This document shows, in pieces, positions 54,745-62,986 of a stretch of 64,000 nucleotides of DNA; positions within the stretch are counted from its first letter, which is position 1; the number at the start of each line of letters is the position of its first letter. The position numbers and the translations under genes were made by a program. The stretch spans positions 301 through 64,300 of the forward strand of contig NZ_VAWA01000001.1 of the NCBI RefSeq assembly GCF_005771565.1, read 5' to 3'. The notes beneath the pieces were generated by a model that saw nothing but the letters and a program-made list of their open reading frames with translations, did not search any database and was not told the DNA's origin. This DNA is from Nesterenkonia sphaerica. Lineage in GTDB: Bacteria; Actinomycetota; Actinomycetes; Actinomycetales; Micrococcaceae.

Positions 54745-57700
54745 TCAGCTTCTCACCCTCGGTGCGGGCAGCTCCGGCGGTGCCGCGGCCGGAGTGTGCT
54801 GCAAGAGAGCAAAGGCCTCTTCGATAGCCCGATCCAACTGCGGATCCTCCTCACGGAAGAGCTGGCCGGGTGGATGCACCACCTCGATGTCCGGGTCCAC
54901 ACCGTAGTTCTCCACGCCCCAGCCCTTGCCTTCGATCCAGAAGGAGTACTTGGGCTGGGTCACCGCGGTGCCGTCAATCAGGTTGAACCGCCCGTCGATG
55001 CCGATAACTCCGCCCCAGGTCCGCGTGCCGACCACGGGGCCCAGCTCCATGGCCTGGGCGACCGCATTGACGATGTCGCCGTCGGAGCCGGAGTTCTCAT
55101 TGGCGACCAGTACCACCGGTCCTCGTGGGGCGCCGTCAGGATAGGCCATGGCCTGATCCTGATGCCGTGCCCGAGCCCAGGCCACCACCCGTTGAGCCAA
55201 CCGCGCGATGACCAGCTGGGAGGTGTGGCCCCCACCGTTGTACCGCACATCGGCAATCAGTCCCTCCGCACGGGCGGCCAGCCGCAGGTCACGGTGCAGC
55301 TGAGCCCAGCCGGTGGCCACCATGTCCGGGACATGGAGGTAGCCCAACCTGCCCTCGGTCTTCTCCGCCACGTACTCCCGGCGCGAGCGCACCCAATCCT
55401 GGTACCGCAGCGTGGCCTCATCGGCCAGCGGGAGAACCACGGCGCGTCGCCTCTGACCGCCGCGGTCCAGGGCGAGCTCCACAGGTTTCTCGGCCGCGCC
55501 GCACAGATGCTTCGCCGGCCCGGCAATCGGATCCACCGGCTGCCCGTCCACCTCAGTGATGACATCGCCGGGGCGGGCGTCCACCCCTGCTGCGTGCAGG
55601 GGCGAGCGCGCCTGCGGCTCGGAGGACTCGCTGGGCAGAATCCGGTCGATGCGCCACCCCTGCTCGGCCGGTGAGAGATCGGCCCCCAGCAGCCCGAGTC
55701 TTCGGTCCTTTCCAAAGGATGGGCCCTGATCGATGACGTAGGCGTGGGAGGTGTTGAGCTCTCCCACGGTTTCCCACAGGATGTCGACGACGTCGTCCTT
55801 GCTGCGGGCCTTGTCCACCAGCGGCCGGTAGCGGGCGACCACCGAGTCCCATCTCACCCCGTCCATGTCGGCCCGCCAGAACTGCTGCGTCATGAGGCGG
55901 CAGGTTTCTTCGAACATCTGCCGCCATTCTGCAGACTGGTCCAACTGGAAACGCAGGCGAGAGAGGTCCACGGTGACTTTCTCGGCGTCGTCGTCCTCCA
56001 CTTTCTTGGTGGAGGGCCGAACGGTGACCGTGTCCTGATGCCGGACCACGATCCGCTCGCCGTCGCCGGAGACCGCGTAGTCAGTGATCTTGTCCACGAT
56101 GACCTCGGTCTTGCGCTGATTGAAGTCCCAACGGATAAGCTGCTCGGCAGGCTGGTCACCCGGCACCCCGGCCCGCCGGGAGCCCAGCTCTCCGGTCTCC
56201 TGCGGGACCACGATCCACAGCAGCGCGTGGTCAGCGGTGCGCAGCTGCCGGTACTCCGCGGACGGGACAGGGAAAGGGATCACCCGCTCCTCGGCACGCT
56301 CAGCGTCAACATCTGGGCTCGCGGGGGCCTTGTCCTTCGATGGAGCCTCTGCCTGGTCCTCGTCCGGCTTTTCGGTCTGGGCCGACAGCGGCCAGCCCTG
56401 AGAGCTGGGCCCGAACGGTGGTGGTTCTGAGGCGGAGAGGGGCAGCAGCCAGGGGCGGGTGGCACCGGAGAACGACAGCGAGAACTCATGGGTGTCGTAA
56501 TGCGGGTCAAACGTCCGGTTGGACAGGAAGGCGATGTACTTGCCGTCACGGGTGAACACCGGTGAGAAGTCGTGGAAACGGTCGTCCGTCAGTGCCACAG
56601 GCTCATGGTCACCGGCGGTGTCCACGACCATCAGCTGGTGGATCTGGCCTTCCCCGGCCGTGGGGTGGGACCAGAGCAGGTACCTTCCGTCCGGGGAGAA
56701 CGACGGCGCTTGAGGCTCTCCGCAGGTGGACTGCAGAAGGTCGCGCACCGCTGGTCCAGCCGCGCGCCGCGCCCTCTTGGAGGCGAGGTTGATCAGACGG
56801 ACCCACCCGTCGTGGGAAACTGCGGCGAGCCTTTCTCCGGCCGGGTCGGAGGCCAGGTGCAGTACGCGGCCGAGTTCCCCGGTGAGGATCCGTTCTGGTG
56901 CTGCCGACCCGTCCAGTGTATGGATCTCCAGACTGTCCTCACCGTCAGCATCCGTGACTACGGCTGCTCGTCCGGTGGTGCCCAGCAGCACCGGTTCGCG
57001 GGTGCGGACCCCTGACTCGGCCGCCAGAGCCCGCGCTGGACCTTCGCGGTGGGTCAGCCAGAACGTCTTGCCTCGCCAGGACACCAGGCTTGCGTCGCCA
57101 CCGTGATCCGGTTGCAGCCGGTCGAGGTTGGCCGTGGGCTGCAGGGACAGGGGCGCCGGTGTGGTGCCGGGGAGGGTGACGTCGAGCCGACGCGGTGCAG
57201 CATCGAGGCTGTCTTTGATCCATATCTCACCGCGGCTGTGCCAGGCGATGCGCGCACCGTCGCTGGTGGCGTCCCGGACATAGCCGGTGGTCTCATCCTG
57301 GAACGTCAGCTGTTTGAGGGCTTTGCGCTTATTGCCGGCGGGCTTGTTCCACATCCAGAGATTTGCCTGCTCCTGGGCGCGCTTGGGGAAACTGGCGGAC
57401 CGGTCGGAGACGAACACCAGAGCGTCGCCGACCCACAGGGGGTCGACGATCCCTGCGGTCTCTTCCGGAAGGAGCTGCGTCCACTGGCCCTTACCCTTGG
57501 GATCCAGCCAGAGCTTGGGCGCCGTCCCGCCCCGGTAGCGCTTCCAGTGCGCCGGCGTGCGGTACTCCGTGGTGGTCAGCGCCACAGCCCCGGAGCTGGC
57601 CACCGCCAGCCCGGTCGCCGAACCATAGTGCAGACGTTCCCACTCACCGGTGAGCGAGAGGGCCCGGACCACCTGATCGCGGTGGACTTCGCCGGCGTTG

Positions 57701-58014
57701 GTGGCCACCAGGAGCCGACCGTCCGCAGCCCACCCTAAGAGGGTGGTCCGCCCATTGCCCCACCAGGTGAGACGCCGGACCTCGCCTGTGTCCACGCCCA
57801 CCGCGTAGACCTCATGGTGACCGTCACGGGTGGAGATGAACGCCACTTCCGTACCGTCTGGAGAGATGCGCGGCTGCCGGACCGGGGCGGCATCGCGGGT
57901 CAGGCGCCAGGCTCGGCCCCCCTCAGCGCGGGCCAGCCACACGTCATTGGCGGCGGTGAAAGCAATGTAGTCACCCTGCAGGTGCGGGTATCGCAGATAT
58001 ACTCCGGAACTCAT
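54745..58014 (-). CDS. tricorn protease homologue (S41 family)
   Basis: A 1089-aa cytosolic peptidase. The N-terminal two-thirds are beta-propeller (PD40/WD40-like) repeats, for example RQPRISPDGTEVAFIST and FSPVFTRDGKYIAFLSN. The C-terminal part has the tricorn core: LNTSHAYVID with Ser/His near residue 765, a PDZ domain (about 815-865) with AGVDARPGDVITEVDGQPVD, and the nucleophile in ANENSGSDGDIVNA near 985. It degrades peptides released by upstream proteases. An acidic/Pro-rich insertion lies near residues 545-575. TAGGCT six bases before the ATG suggests a leaderless transcript. Confidence 0.92.
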   Translation of the reverse strand: MSSGVYLRYPHLQGDYIAFTAANDVWLARAEGGRAWRLTRDAAPVRQPRISPDGTEVAFISTRDGHHEVYAVGVDTGEVRRLTWWGNGRTTLLGWAADGRLLVATNAGEVHRDQVVRALSLTGEWERLHYGSATGLAVASSGAVALTTTEYRTPAHWKRYRGGTAPKLWLDPKGKGQWTQLLPEETAGIVDPLWVGDALVFVSDRSASFPKRAQEQANLWMWNKPAGNKRKALKQLTFQDETTGYVRDATSDGARIAWHSRGEIWIKDSLDAAPRRLDVTLPGTTPAPLSLQPTANLDRLQPDHGGDASLVSWRGKTFWLTHREGPARALAAESGVRTREPVLLGTTGRAAVVTDADGEDSLEIHTLDGSAAPERILTGELGRVLHLASDPAGERLAAVSHDGWVRLINLASKRARRAAGPAVRDLLQSTCGEPQAPSFSPDGRYLLWSHPTAGEGQIHQLMVVDTAGDHEPVALTDDRFHDFSPVFTRDGKYIAFLSNRTFDPHYDTHEFSLSFSGATRPWLLPLSASEPPPFGPSSQGWPLSAQTEKPDEDQAEAPSKDKAPASPDVDAERAEERVIPFPVPSAEYRQLRTADHALLWIVVPQETGELGSRRAGVPGDQPAEQLIRWDFNQRKTEVIVDKITDYAVSGDGERIVVRHQDTVTVRPSTKKVEDDDAEKVTVDLSRLRFQLDQSAEWRQMFEETCRLMTQQFWRADMDGVRWDSVVARYRPLVDKARSKDDVVDILWETVGELNTSHAYVIDQGPSFGKDRRLGLLGADLSPAEQGWRIDRILPSESSEPQARSPLHAAGVDARPGDVITEVDGQPVDPIAGPAKHLCGAAEKPVELALDRGGQRRRAVVLPLADEATLRYQDWVRSRREYVAEKTEGRLGYLHVPDMVATGWAQLHRDLRLAARAEGLIADVRYNGGGHTSQLVIARLAQRVVAWARARHQDQAMAYPDGAPRGPVVLVANENSGSDGDIVNAVAQAMELGPVVGTRTWGGVIGIDGRFNLIDGTAVTQPKYSFWIEGKGWGVENYGVDPDIEVVHPPGQLFREEDPQLDRAIEEAFALLQHTPAAAPPELPAPRVRS

Positions 58015-58190
58015 CTGGACAGCCTACACAGCACAGAGTGACCCACAACACCTGCCCCACGGCTGAGTTCAGGGGGACTCCTCAGCTCATGCTTGCCCCA
58101 CCGGACCACTCGCCACCCCTGGCCCTCCAACGCCTCCCGACGCAGCTTCTCCCGATAGTGGACCTCAGCAGGATCCGCTCCACGGGTGCG
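58011..58190 (-). pseudogene. fragment of a DUF559/endonuclease-like gene
   Basis: The frame read in this direction contains DPAEVHYREKLRREALEGQGWRVVRWGKHEL, which resembles the C-terminal end of DUF559/Vsr-like nuclease-fold proteins. The rest of the gene is missing: upstream the frame runs into the terminator hairpin at 58207-58240, and downstream 24 unrelated codons follow before the stop, which overlaps the start of the tricorn gene. Probably a decayed remnant. Confidence 0.45.
58015..58026 (-). promoter_or_regulatory. -10 element, leaderless start of tricorn gene
   Basis: Minus-strand TAGGCT (58026-58021), six bases, then the ATG at 58014. Confidence 0.5.
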
Positions 58191-58206
58191 ATGAGCGCGC
58201 ATGAAA

Positions 58207-58240
58207 GAGGGCCCCACACCACCAGGTGCGGGGCCCTCTG
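58207..58240 (-). terminator. intrinsic terminator
   Basis: AGAGGGCCCC (58207-58216) pairs with GGGGCCCTCT (58231-58240), with an inner 4-bp stem and a 4-base loop. On the minus strand it is followed by CTTTC-type T-rich sequence, so it ends the transcript of the gene at 58263-59036. Confidence 0.75.
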
Positions 58241-58262
58241 ACGGATGGGAGCCGGTTCAGCC

Positions 58263-59036
58263 TCAGGCAGCAGGCTTAGGGGACGGGACCTCTGCGCTTG
58301 CGGGCTTCGCGTCGGTATTGGTCTCCGCCTGAGCCGAGGGCTTGGGCGAATCGGCAGGAACGCTGGCCGAGGACACAGGCTCCGGCTTCTTCCACGGGTC
58401 CTCCACCGGCTTCGAGGCCCTCCAGGCCGCCACACCGGCAGTCACGCCGGCGGCGACGACACCGAAGACCAGCAGACCCTTCTTGCGGGACTTCGCCTTC
58501 TGCTGCTTCTTGAGCTCTTTGGCCGCCGCCTTAGCGGCCTTTTCAGAGTTCTTCCGCAGCTTCTTGACGATGTTCTTATCCCCGGTGGCCTTGACCAGTG
58601 CGGCCTCCACCCGCGGATCCACCTGCGCCTTGTGGATCAGTTTGGCAGTCTGATCCGCGTAGCCTCCCAATTTTGCTGAGGCGGCAGGCAGAGTGTTCTT
58701 GGTGAAATCTGCCTTGGCGTCGTCGTACTTTGCGACGATCCGCTGGACTTCCTTCTTGGCATTCGGCGGCAGCTTCTCATACTGCGCTGCGATACCTTCA
58801 CCAGCCTGGGATGAAAATTCTTTGATCTTGGCACCAGCCACAGACGCACCATCATTCACCGCGTGAAGAGCTTTTGCCGAGGCATCCTGTACCTTCGGAG
58901 CACTCTTGCGGTAGGCGTCCTCCGCCCAGTCAGCGGCCGTACCAACCTTCGGCGCGGCCCATTCCTGAGCACTCTCGAGGCCGGCGAGCACGGTGTGCCC
59001 CCAGCTGTGGCTCGGTTTCTTCTTCTTACCGAACAT
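58263..59036 (-). CDS. tail-anchored helical protein of unknown function
   Basis: A 257-aa protein starting MFGKKKK. Residues 15-180 are largely alpha-helical, Ala/Lys-rich and amphipathic, ending in a strongly basic stretch (KKLRKNSEKAAKAAAKELKKQQKAKSRKK), followed by one helix (about 187-205) and an Ala/Pro/Ser/Lys-rich tail ending SPKPAA. It resembles uncharacterised actinobacterial proteins next to ppiA. A GGAGG site lies six bases before the ATG. Confidence 0.75.
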   Translation of the reverse strand: MFGKKKKPSHSWGHTVLAGLESAQEWAAPKVGTAADWAEDAYRKSAPKVQDASAKALHAVNDGASVAGAKIKEFSSQAGEGIAAQYEKLPPNAKKEVQRIVAKYDDAKADFTKNTLPAASAKLGGYADQTAKLIHKAQVDPRVEAALVKATGDKNIVKKLRKNSEKAAKAAAKELKKQQKAKSRKKGLLVFGVVAAGVTAGVAAWRASKPVEDPWKKPEPVSSASVPADSPKPSAQAETNTDAKPASAEVPSPKPAA

Positions 59037-59095
59037 GCATGTCCTCCGAATCAGGATGGGTTGCTCTCCTTAGCCTACATGGAACAATAGCCCCT

Positions 59096-59641
59096 ATGAC
59101 TGCTATTGCTACCCATAAAGCGACCATCAAGACCAACGCCGGCAACATTGTTGTCGAACTCTTCGGTCACCACGCCCCGGTGACGGTGGAGAACTTCGTG
59201 GGACTGGCCACCGGGGACAAGCCGTGGACCCACCCGGAGACCGGGGAGGACAAGACCGGCACCCCACTTTACGACGGTACGGTCTTCCACCGGATCATCA
59301 AGGACTTCATGATTCAGGGCGGGGATCCGCTGGGCCAGGGCGTGGGCGGACCGGGCTACCAGTTCGACGACGAGATTCACCCTGAGCTGGACTTCACCGA
59401 GCCCTATAAGCTCGCCATGGCCAATGCCGGCACCCGCAACGGCCAGGGAACCAACGGTTCTCAGTTCTTCATCACCTCTGTAGCCACCACCTGGCTGCAG
59501 GGCAAGCACAGCATCTTCGGCGAAGTCCGCGATGCCGAGAGCCGCAAGGTCGTCGATGAGCTCAACGCCGTGCCCACTGATATGCGTGACCGCCCCAAGC
59601 AGGACGTGGTCATCGAATCCATTGAAGTAGCCGCAGCCTGA
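59096..59641 (+). CDS. ppiA: cyclophilin-type peptidyl-prolyl isomerase
   Basis: A 181-aa cytosolic PPIase that speeds cis-trans isomerisation of proline bonds. The cyclophilin core is complete: VENFVGLATG, TVFHRIIKDFMIQGGDPLGQGVGGPGY (catalytic Arg), LAMANAGTRNGQGTNGSQFFIT and LQGKHSIFGEV. ATG 59096 is chosen because the 74-codon upstream extension overlaps the divergent gene and lacks homology. The stop overlaps a CTG that is probably the start of the rhomboid gene. Confidence 0.95.
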   Translation: MTAIATHKATIKTNAGNIVVELFGHHAPVTVENFVGLATGDKPWTHPETGEDKTGTPLYDGTVFHRIIKDFMIQGGDPLGQGVGGPGYQFDDEIHPELDFTEPYKLAMANAGTRNGQGTNGSQFFITSVATTWLQGKHSIFGEVRDAESRKVVDELNAVPTDMRDRPKQDVVIESIEVAAA

Positions 59642-60504
59642 GAACCTGTTTTCAGCATCACAGCAAAGAGGCCTATGTGCAGTGTCAGCGCTGCGATAGG
59701 CCTCTTTGCTCTGCCTGCATGATCGAAGCCCCGGTGGGATTCCAGTGCCCCGTGTGCCTGGATCAGGCCCGACGGCGCCGGCCCACCCCGCGGACGAGCT
59801 TCGGTGCGCGTACCGGCTCCGGGCGCCCGAAGGTCACCTACTCAGTGATCGGCATCTGCGTGGCGGTCTACCTGCTGCAGATCCTGCCAGGCGGTCAACT
59901 GCTCGGCGGACGTCCCGACCTGACGGAGATGTGGGCTTACGCCCCGGCCTACACTTCCGCCTGGTATCCAGTGTTCGAGCCGTGGCGGATGCTGACCTCG
60001 GCGCTGCTGCATCATCCGGGGAACGCCATGCACATCGCGTTCAACATGCTCGCACTGTGGTTCGTCGGCCGAGCCATGGAGCCTGAGATCGGCCGGACCC
60101 GTTTCATCACGCTGCTTGTTCTCTCTGCCTGGGGCGGATCCTTGGCGATCCTGATCAGCGCAGCCCTCGGGCTCTCGCACCCCTTTGGTCCCACAGTCGG
60201 TGCCTCCGGGGCGGTGTTCGGTCTGTTCGGAGCGCTGTTCATCCTGATGCGGTCCTCAGGTTCCGAAACCGGAGGAATTGTGGCGCTGGTGGGTATCAAT
60301 ATGGCGGTCAGCTTTTTGGTGCCCAATATTTCCTGGCAGGGCCACCTCGGCGGCCTGTTGACCGGCATCCTGGTGGCGTTAGTCATTTCCAGGGCACCGC
60401 GGAAGCACCGCACCCGCTGGACGGTGGGGGGACTCGCCGGGCTTGCGGTGACGCTCTTTCTGCTGACAGTCCTCGGCATCCAGCTGGTGCCCCTGCCCGC
60501 CTGA
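59638..60504 (+). CDS. rhomboid-family intramembrane serine protease
   Basis: A 288-aa membrane protease if read from CTG 59638. The N terminus has a zinc-ribbon-like domain (CFQH...CQRC..CSAC...CPVC, about residues 4-40), then six or seven helices with the catalytic Ser in GASGAVFGLFGALF and His in GHLGGLLTGIL; HIAFNMLALWFVG is the conserved helix-2 segment. The first ATG/GTG/TTG start in frame is GTG 59677, which would cut off the first Cys/His pair. The CTG at 59638 forms CTGA with the ppiA stop, like the ATGA/GTGA overlaps elsewhere. Confidence 0.85.
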   Translation: MRTCFQHHSKEAYVQCQRCDRPLCSACMIEAPVGFQCPVCLDQARRRRPTPRTSFGARTGSGRPKVTYSVIGICVAVYLLQILPGGQLLGGRPDLTEMWAYAPAYTSAWYPVFEPWRMLTSALLHHPGNAMHIAFNMLALWFVGRAMEPEIGRTRFITLLVLSAWGGSLAILISAALGLSHPFGPTVGASGAVFGLFGALFILMRSSGSETGGIVALVGINMAVSFLVPNISWQGHLGGLLTGILVALVISRAPRKHRTRWTVGGLAGLAVTLFLLTVLGIQLVPLPA

Positions 60505-60557
60505 GGGGTCACTGCCCCGCAGAGCGTCCCGTCATTCCCCACGATTCCACACAGTCC

Positions 60558-60681
60558 TGTGGATAGCGCCCCTCGCCTGCCATGAGACCGTCCTAACAGC
60601 CCTGACATCAACGATGTGGTGAATTTCCGGGGAAGTTACACCAGTGTCATTTTCCACACTGTGGATAACTGTTGTGGATAA
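60558..60681. other. DnaA-box cluster
   Basis: Perfect TTATCCACA boxes occur at 60660-60668 and 60673-60681 (read as TGTGGATAA on plus). One-mismatch boxes lie at 60650-60658 (TTTTCCACA, plus) and 60558-60566 (TGTGGATAG). The 208-bp gap between the rhomboid and oxidoreductase genes (60505-60712) holds no supported coding sequence; the rest shows nothing recognisable apart from the promoter at 60701. Confidence 0.6.
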
Positions 60682-60700
60682 CTTTCGCTGCCCGGGCGTT

Positions 60701-60712
60701 TAGGCTGGCTCC
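60701..60712 (+). promoter_or_regulatory. -10 element, leaderless start
   Basis: TAGGCT at 60701-60706, six bases, then ATG at 60713. It lies 19 bases after the last DnaA box. Confidence 0.5.
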
Positions 60713-61573
60713 ATGCACTTCCGCCCTGCTGAGGAACCTCCCACCCCACCGAGTCAGCATGTGCTGTTGGCTGGTTGCGGCGACCTGGGCGCAGCTGTGG
60801 GCCAGCTGCTGCACAAGGCCGGCCGTGAGGTCACCGGAGTCCGGCGTACCCCGCAGGCCGGGCAACTACCATTTCCGGTGATTGGGATGGACCTGGCGGA
60901 CCCAGGGGCGCAGCAGCTTCCCGCCGCCGATGCGGTGGTGATCGCGCTGACGTCCGACACCCACGACGCCGCTGGCTATGAGCGGGCCTACCGGCGGACT
61001 CTGCGCGGCCTGGCGAAGGCACTGCCCGAACTCCCACAGCGGGTGGTGCTGGTCTCCTCCACTGGCGTCCTGGGCGAACACACCGGCCAGGTGGTCACTG
61101 AAGAGACAGAACCGCAGCCCGAGCGGGCGACCGGCCAGGTGCTGCTGGCAGCGGAACATGATGTGCAGGAACTCTTCAATTCAGTCACCATACTGCGGGC
61201 TGCTGGCATCTATGGGCCGGGGCGAACCCGCATCATCAAGCAGGTGCTCAATGGCACTCCGCTGGACCACCGGCGCATGACGAATCGGATCCACCGGGAT
61301 GATCTCGCCGCCATTATTGTCCGTCTTCTTGATGCCGCAGCTCCACCTGCCCTGCTGCACGCAGTGGACACGCAGCCGGCCCCGCTGGGCGAGGTGGCCG
61401 AGTTCTTGGCCGGGCTTCTGGAGGTTCACGTGCCGGAGGATGTGGGCTCTGACAGGCCGCAGGGTAAGACGATTGACGGCGCGGCGCTGCAGCGGTTTCT
61501 CAATGGTGACCGGCTTCAGTTTCCGACCTACCGCGAGGGGTACTCCGATGTGGTGCAGAGCATGCGGGGATGA
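60713..61573 (+). CDS. NAD(P)-dependent epimerase/oxidoreductase (YeeZ-like)
   Basis: A 286-aa extended SDR-type protein. The nucleotide-binding loop is LLAGCGDLGAAVGQLL near residue 18, the active-site region is RVVLVSSTGVLGEHTGQVVTEET near 107, and LRAAGIYGPGRTRI near 161; the usual YxxxK is not clear, as in YeeZ relatives. The substrate is unknown. Promoter and DnaA boxes lie directly upstream. Confidence 0.82.
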   Translation: MHFRPAEEPPTPPSQHVLLAGCGDLGAAVGQLLHKAGREVTGVRRTPQAGQLPFPVIGMDLADPGAQQLPAADAVVIALTSDTHDAAGYERAYRRTLRGLAKALPELPQRVVLVSSTGVLGEHTGQVVTEETEPQPERATGQVLLAAEHDVQELFNSVTILRAAGIYGPGRTRIIKQVLNGTPLDHRRMTNRIHRDDLAAIIVRLLDAAAPPALLHAVDTQPAPLGEVAEFLAGLLEVHVPEDVGSDRPQGKTIDGAALQRFLNGDRLQFPTYREGYSDVVQSMRG

Positions 61574-61591
61574 GACCTGCGGGTGGACTGC

Positions 61592-62986
61592 TCAGCGGCC
61601 GTCTCCCCTGAGGGCAGCGTAGTCAGCCAGGGCGTTCTGCCGCGAGAGCTGAAGATCCACCAACGGTTCGGGATATTCTGCGCTGTCGTGTTCGGGGACC
61701 CAGGTGCGGATATACCGGAAGTCGGGATCGAACCGCTTCTGCTGCCGTTCTGGGTTGAAGATCCGGAAGTAGGGCGCGGCGTCGGCCCCGCTTCCCGCCA
61801 CCCACTGCCAGTTGACGGGATTGGATGCGGCATCGGCGTCGACCAGGGTGTCCCAAAACCACGCTTCCCCGGCACGCCAATGGATGCCGAGGTTTTTCAC
61901 CAATAGGCTGGCTGTCACCATGCGCACGCGATTGTGCATATGGCCGGTCGCCCACAGTTCGCGGAGTCCGGCGTCCGCCAGCGGAAACCCGGTCTGGCCG
62001 GCAGTCCAGGCGCGAAAGGTCTGCGGGTCCTCCTCCGGCACCTTCCAGGGATAGTTGTCGAATTCAGCGCGCATGTTTGAACGAGGCAGCTCGGGGAAGT
62101 GATAGAGCAGGTGCCAGCTGAAGTCCCGCCACCCCAATTCGGTGCGGAACCGGGTCTTGCTCTCGGCGTGGGGGACGGCACCGGCGGAGTGCCAGACCTG
62201 CTGGGGACTTAACTGCCCAAAGCGCAGATAGGCAGACAGCCGCGACGTCGCGCCAGCCCCCGGGTACTGTGCCTGATCGTGGTAGCTGGCGGCCTGCTCT
62301 TCAATGAACGTCTCGAGCCGATGATGGCCGCCCGCCTCCGTGGGGTCCCAGATCGTGGGCCAAGTGTGCGCCCAGTTTGGGGCGGTGGGCTGCAGGCTGA
62401 GGCTCTCGATCTCGCCCAGAGACACCCCTGATTCGGTGAGGGCAGAAGTGGATTGGTTCAACTCCCCCAACGGCTGCGGGGCGTCCTGCGGCGGCGGAAT
62501 GTCCCGCTGACTGAGTGCTTTCCAGAAAGGGGTGAAGACCTTGTACGGGCCGCCGGTGGTGGTCTGGATGGTCCAAGGCTCATGCAGCAGGGTTGCTGAA
62601 AAACTCTCGGCGGTGAGACCCCGATCTCTCAGCTCTCGCTTCACACCGGCGTCGAGCTCGCGCTCGGCTCCTCCGTACCGGCGCGACCAGTGCACCCGGT
62701 CCGCGCCGGTATCCGCCGCCAGCGCCGGCAGCAGTGCGTGGGGGCCTCCTTGGCGAATGAGGAGCGGAATTCCGCAGGCAGCCAGATTCTCCCGAAGTGA
62801 GCACAGCGCCTGATGCAACCACCATTTCGCGGCACCGCCGAGGGGGCGGATGCCGGGGGTGTGCTCATCCAGGATGTAGACCCCCAAAATGTCTCCGGGC
62901 GCTTCCGCGTGCTTCCGCGCGGCCAGCAATGAGGGGTTGTCCGCTGCGCGGAGGTCATCGCGGAACCAGTGAAGCGTCCGAGTCAT
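61592..62986 (-). CDS. phrB: deoxyribodipyrimidine photolyase
   Basis: A 464-aa FAD/antenna flavoprotein that repairs UV-induced cyclobutane dimers with blue light. The N-terminal photolyase domain begins RTLHWFRDDLRAADNPSL; the C-terminal FAD domain has GATSRLSAYLRFGQLSPQQVW, FRTELGWRDFSWHLLYHFP, the Trp-containing AGQTGFPLADAGLRELWATGHMHNRVRMVTASLLVKNLG and DADAASNPVNWQWVAGSGAD. The ATG at 62986 overlaps the upstream gene's TGA (ATGA). Confidence 0.95.
   Translation of the reverse strand: MTRTLHWFRDDLRAADNPSLLAARKHAEAPGDILGVYILDEHTPGIRPLGGAAKWWLHQALCSLRENLAACGIPLLIRQGGPHALLPALAADTGADRVHWSRRYGGAERELDAGVKRELRDRGLTAESFSATLLHEPWTIQTTTGGPYKVFTPFWKALSQRDIPPPQDAPQPLGELNQSTSALTESGVSLGEIESLSLQPTAPNWAHTWPTIWDPTEAGGHHRLETFIEEQAASYHDQAQYPGAGATSRLSAYLRFGQLSPQQVWHSAGAVPHAESKTRFRTELGWRDFSWHLLYHFPELPRSNMRAEFDNYPWKVPEEDPQTFRAWTAGQTGFPLADAGLRELWATGHMHNRVRMVTASLLVKNLGIHWRAGEAWFWDTLVDADAASNPVNWQWVAGSGADAAPYFRIFNPERQQKRFDPDFRYIRTWVPEHDSAEYPEPLVDLQLSRQNALADYAALRGDGR

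Noticed and set aside
60505-60712. Chromosomal origin oriC.
   Set aside because: DnaA boxes are present, but dnaA/dnaN are not in the window and no AT-rich unwinding region is evident; kept only as a DnaA-box cluster.
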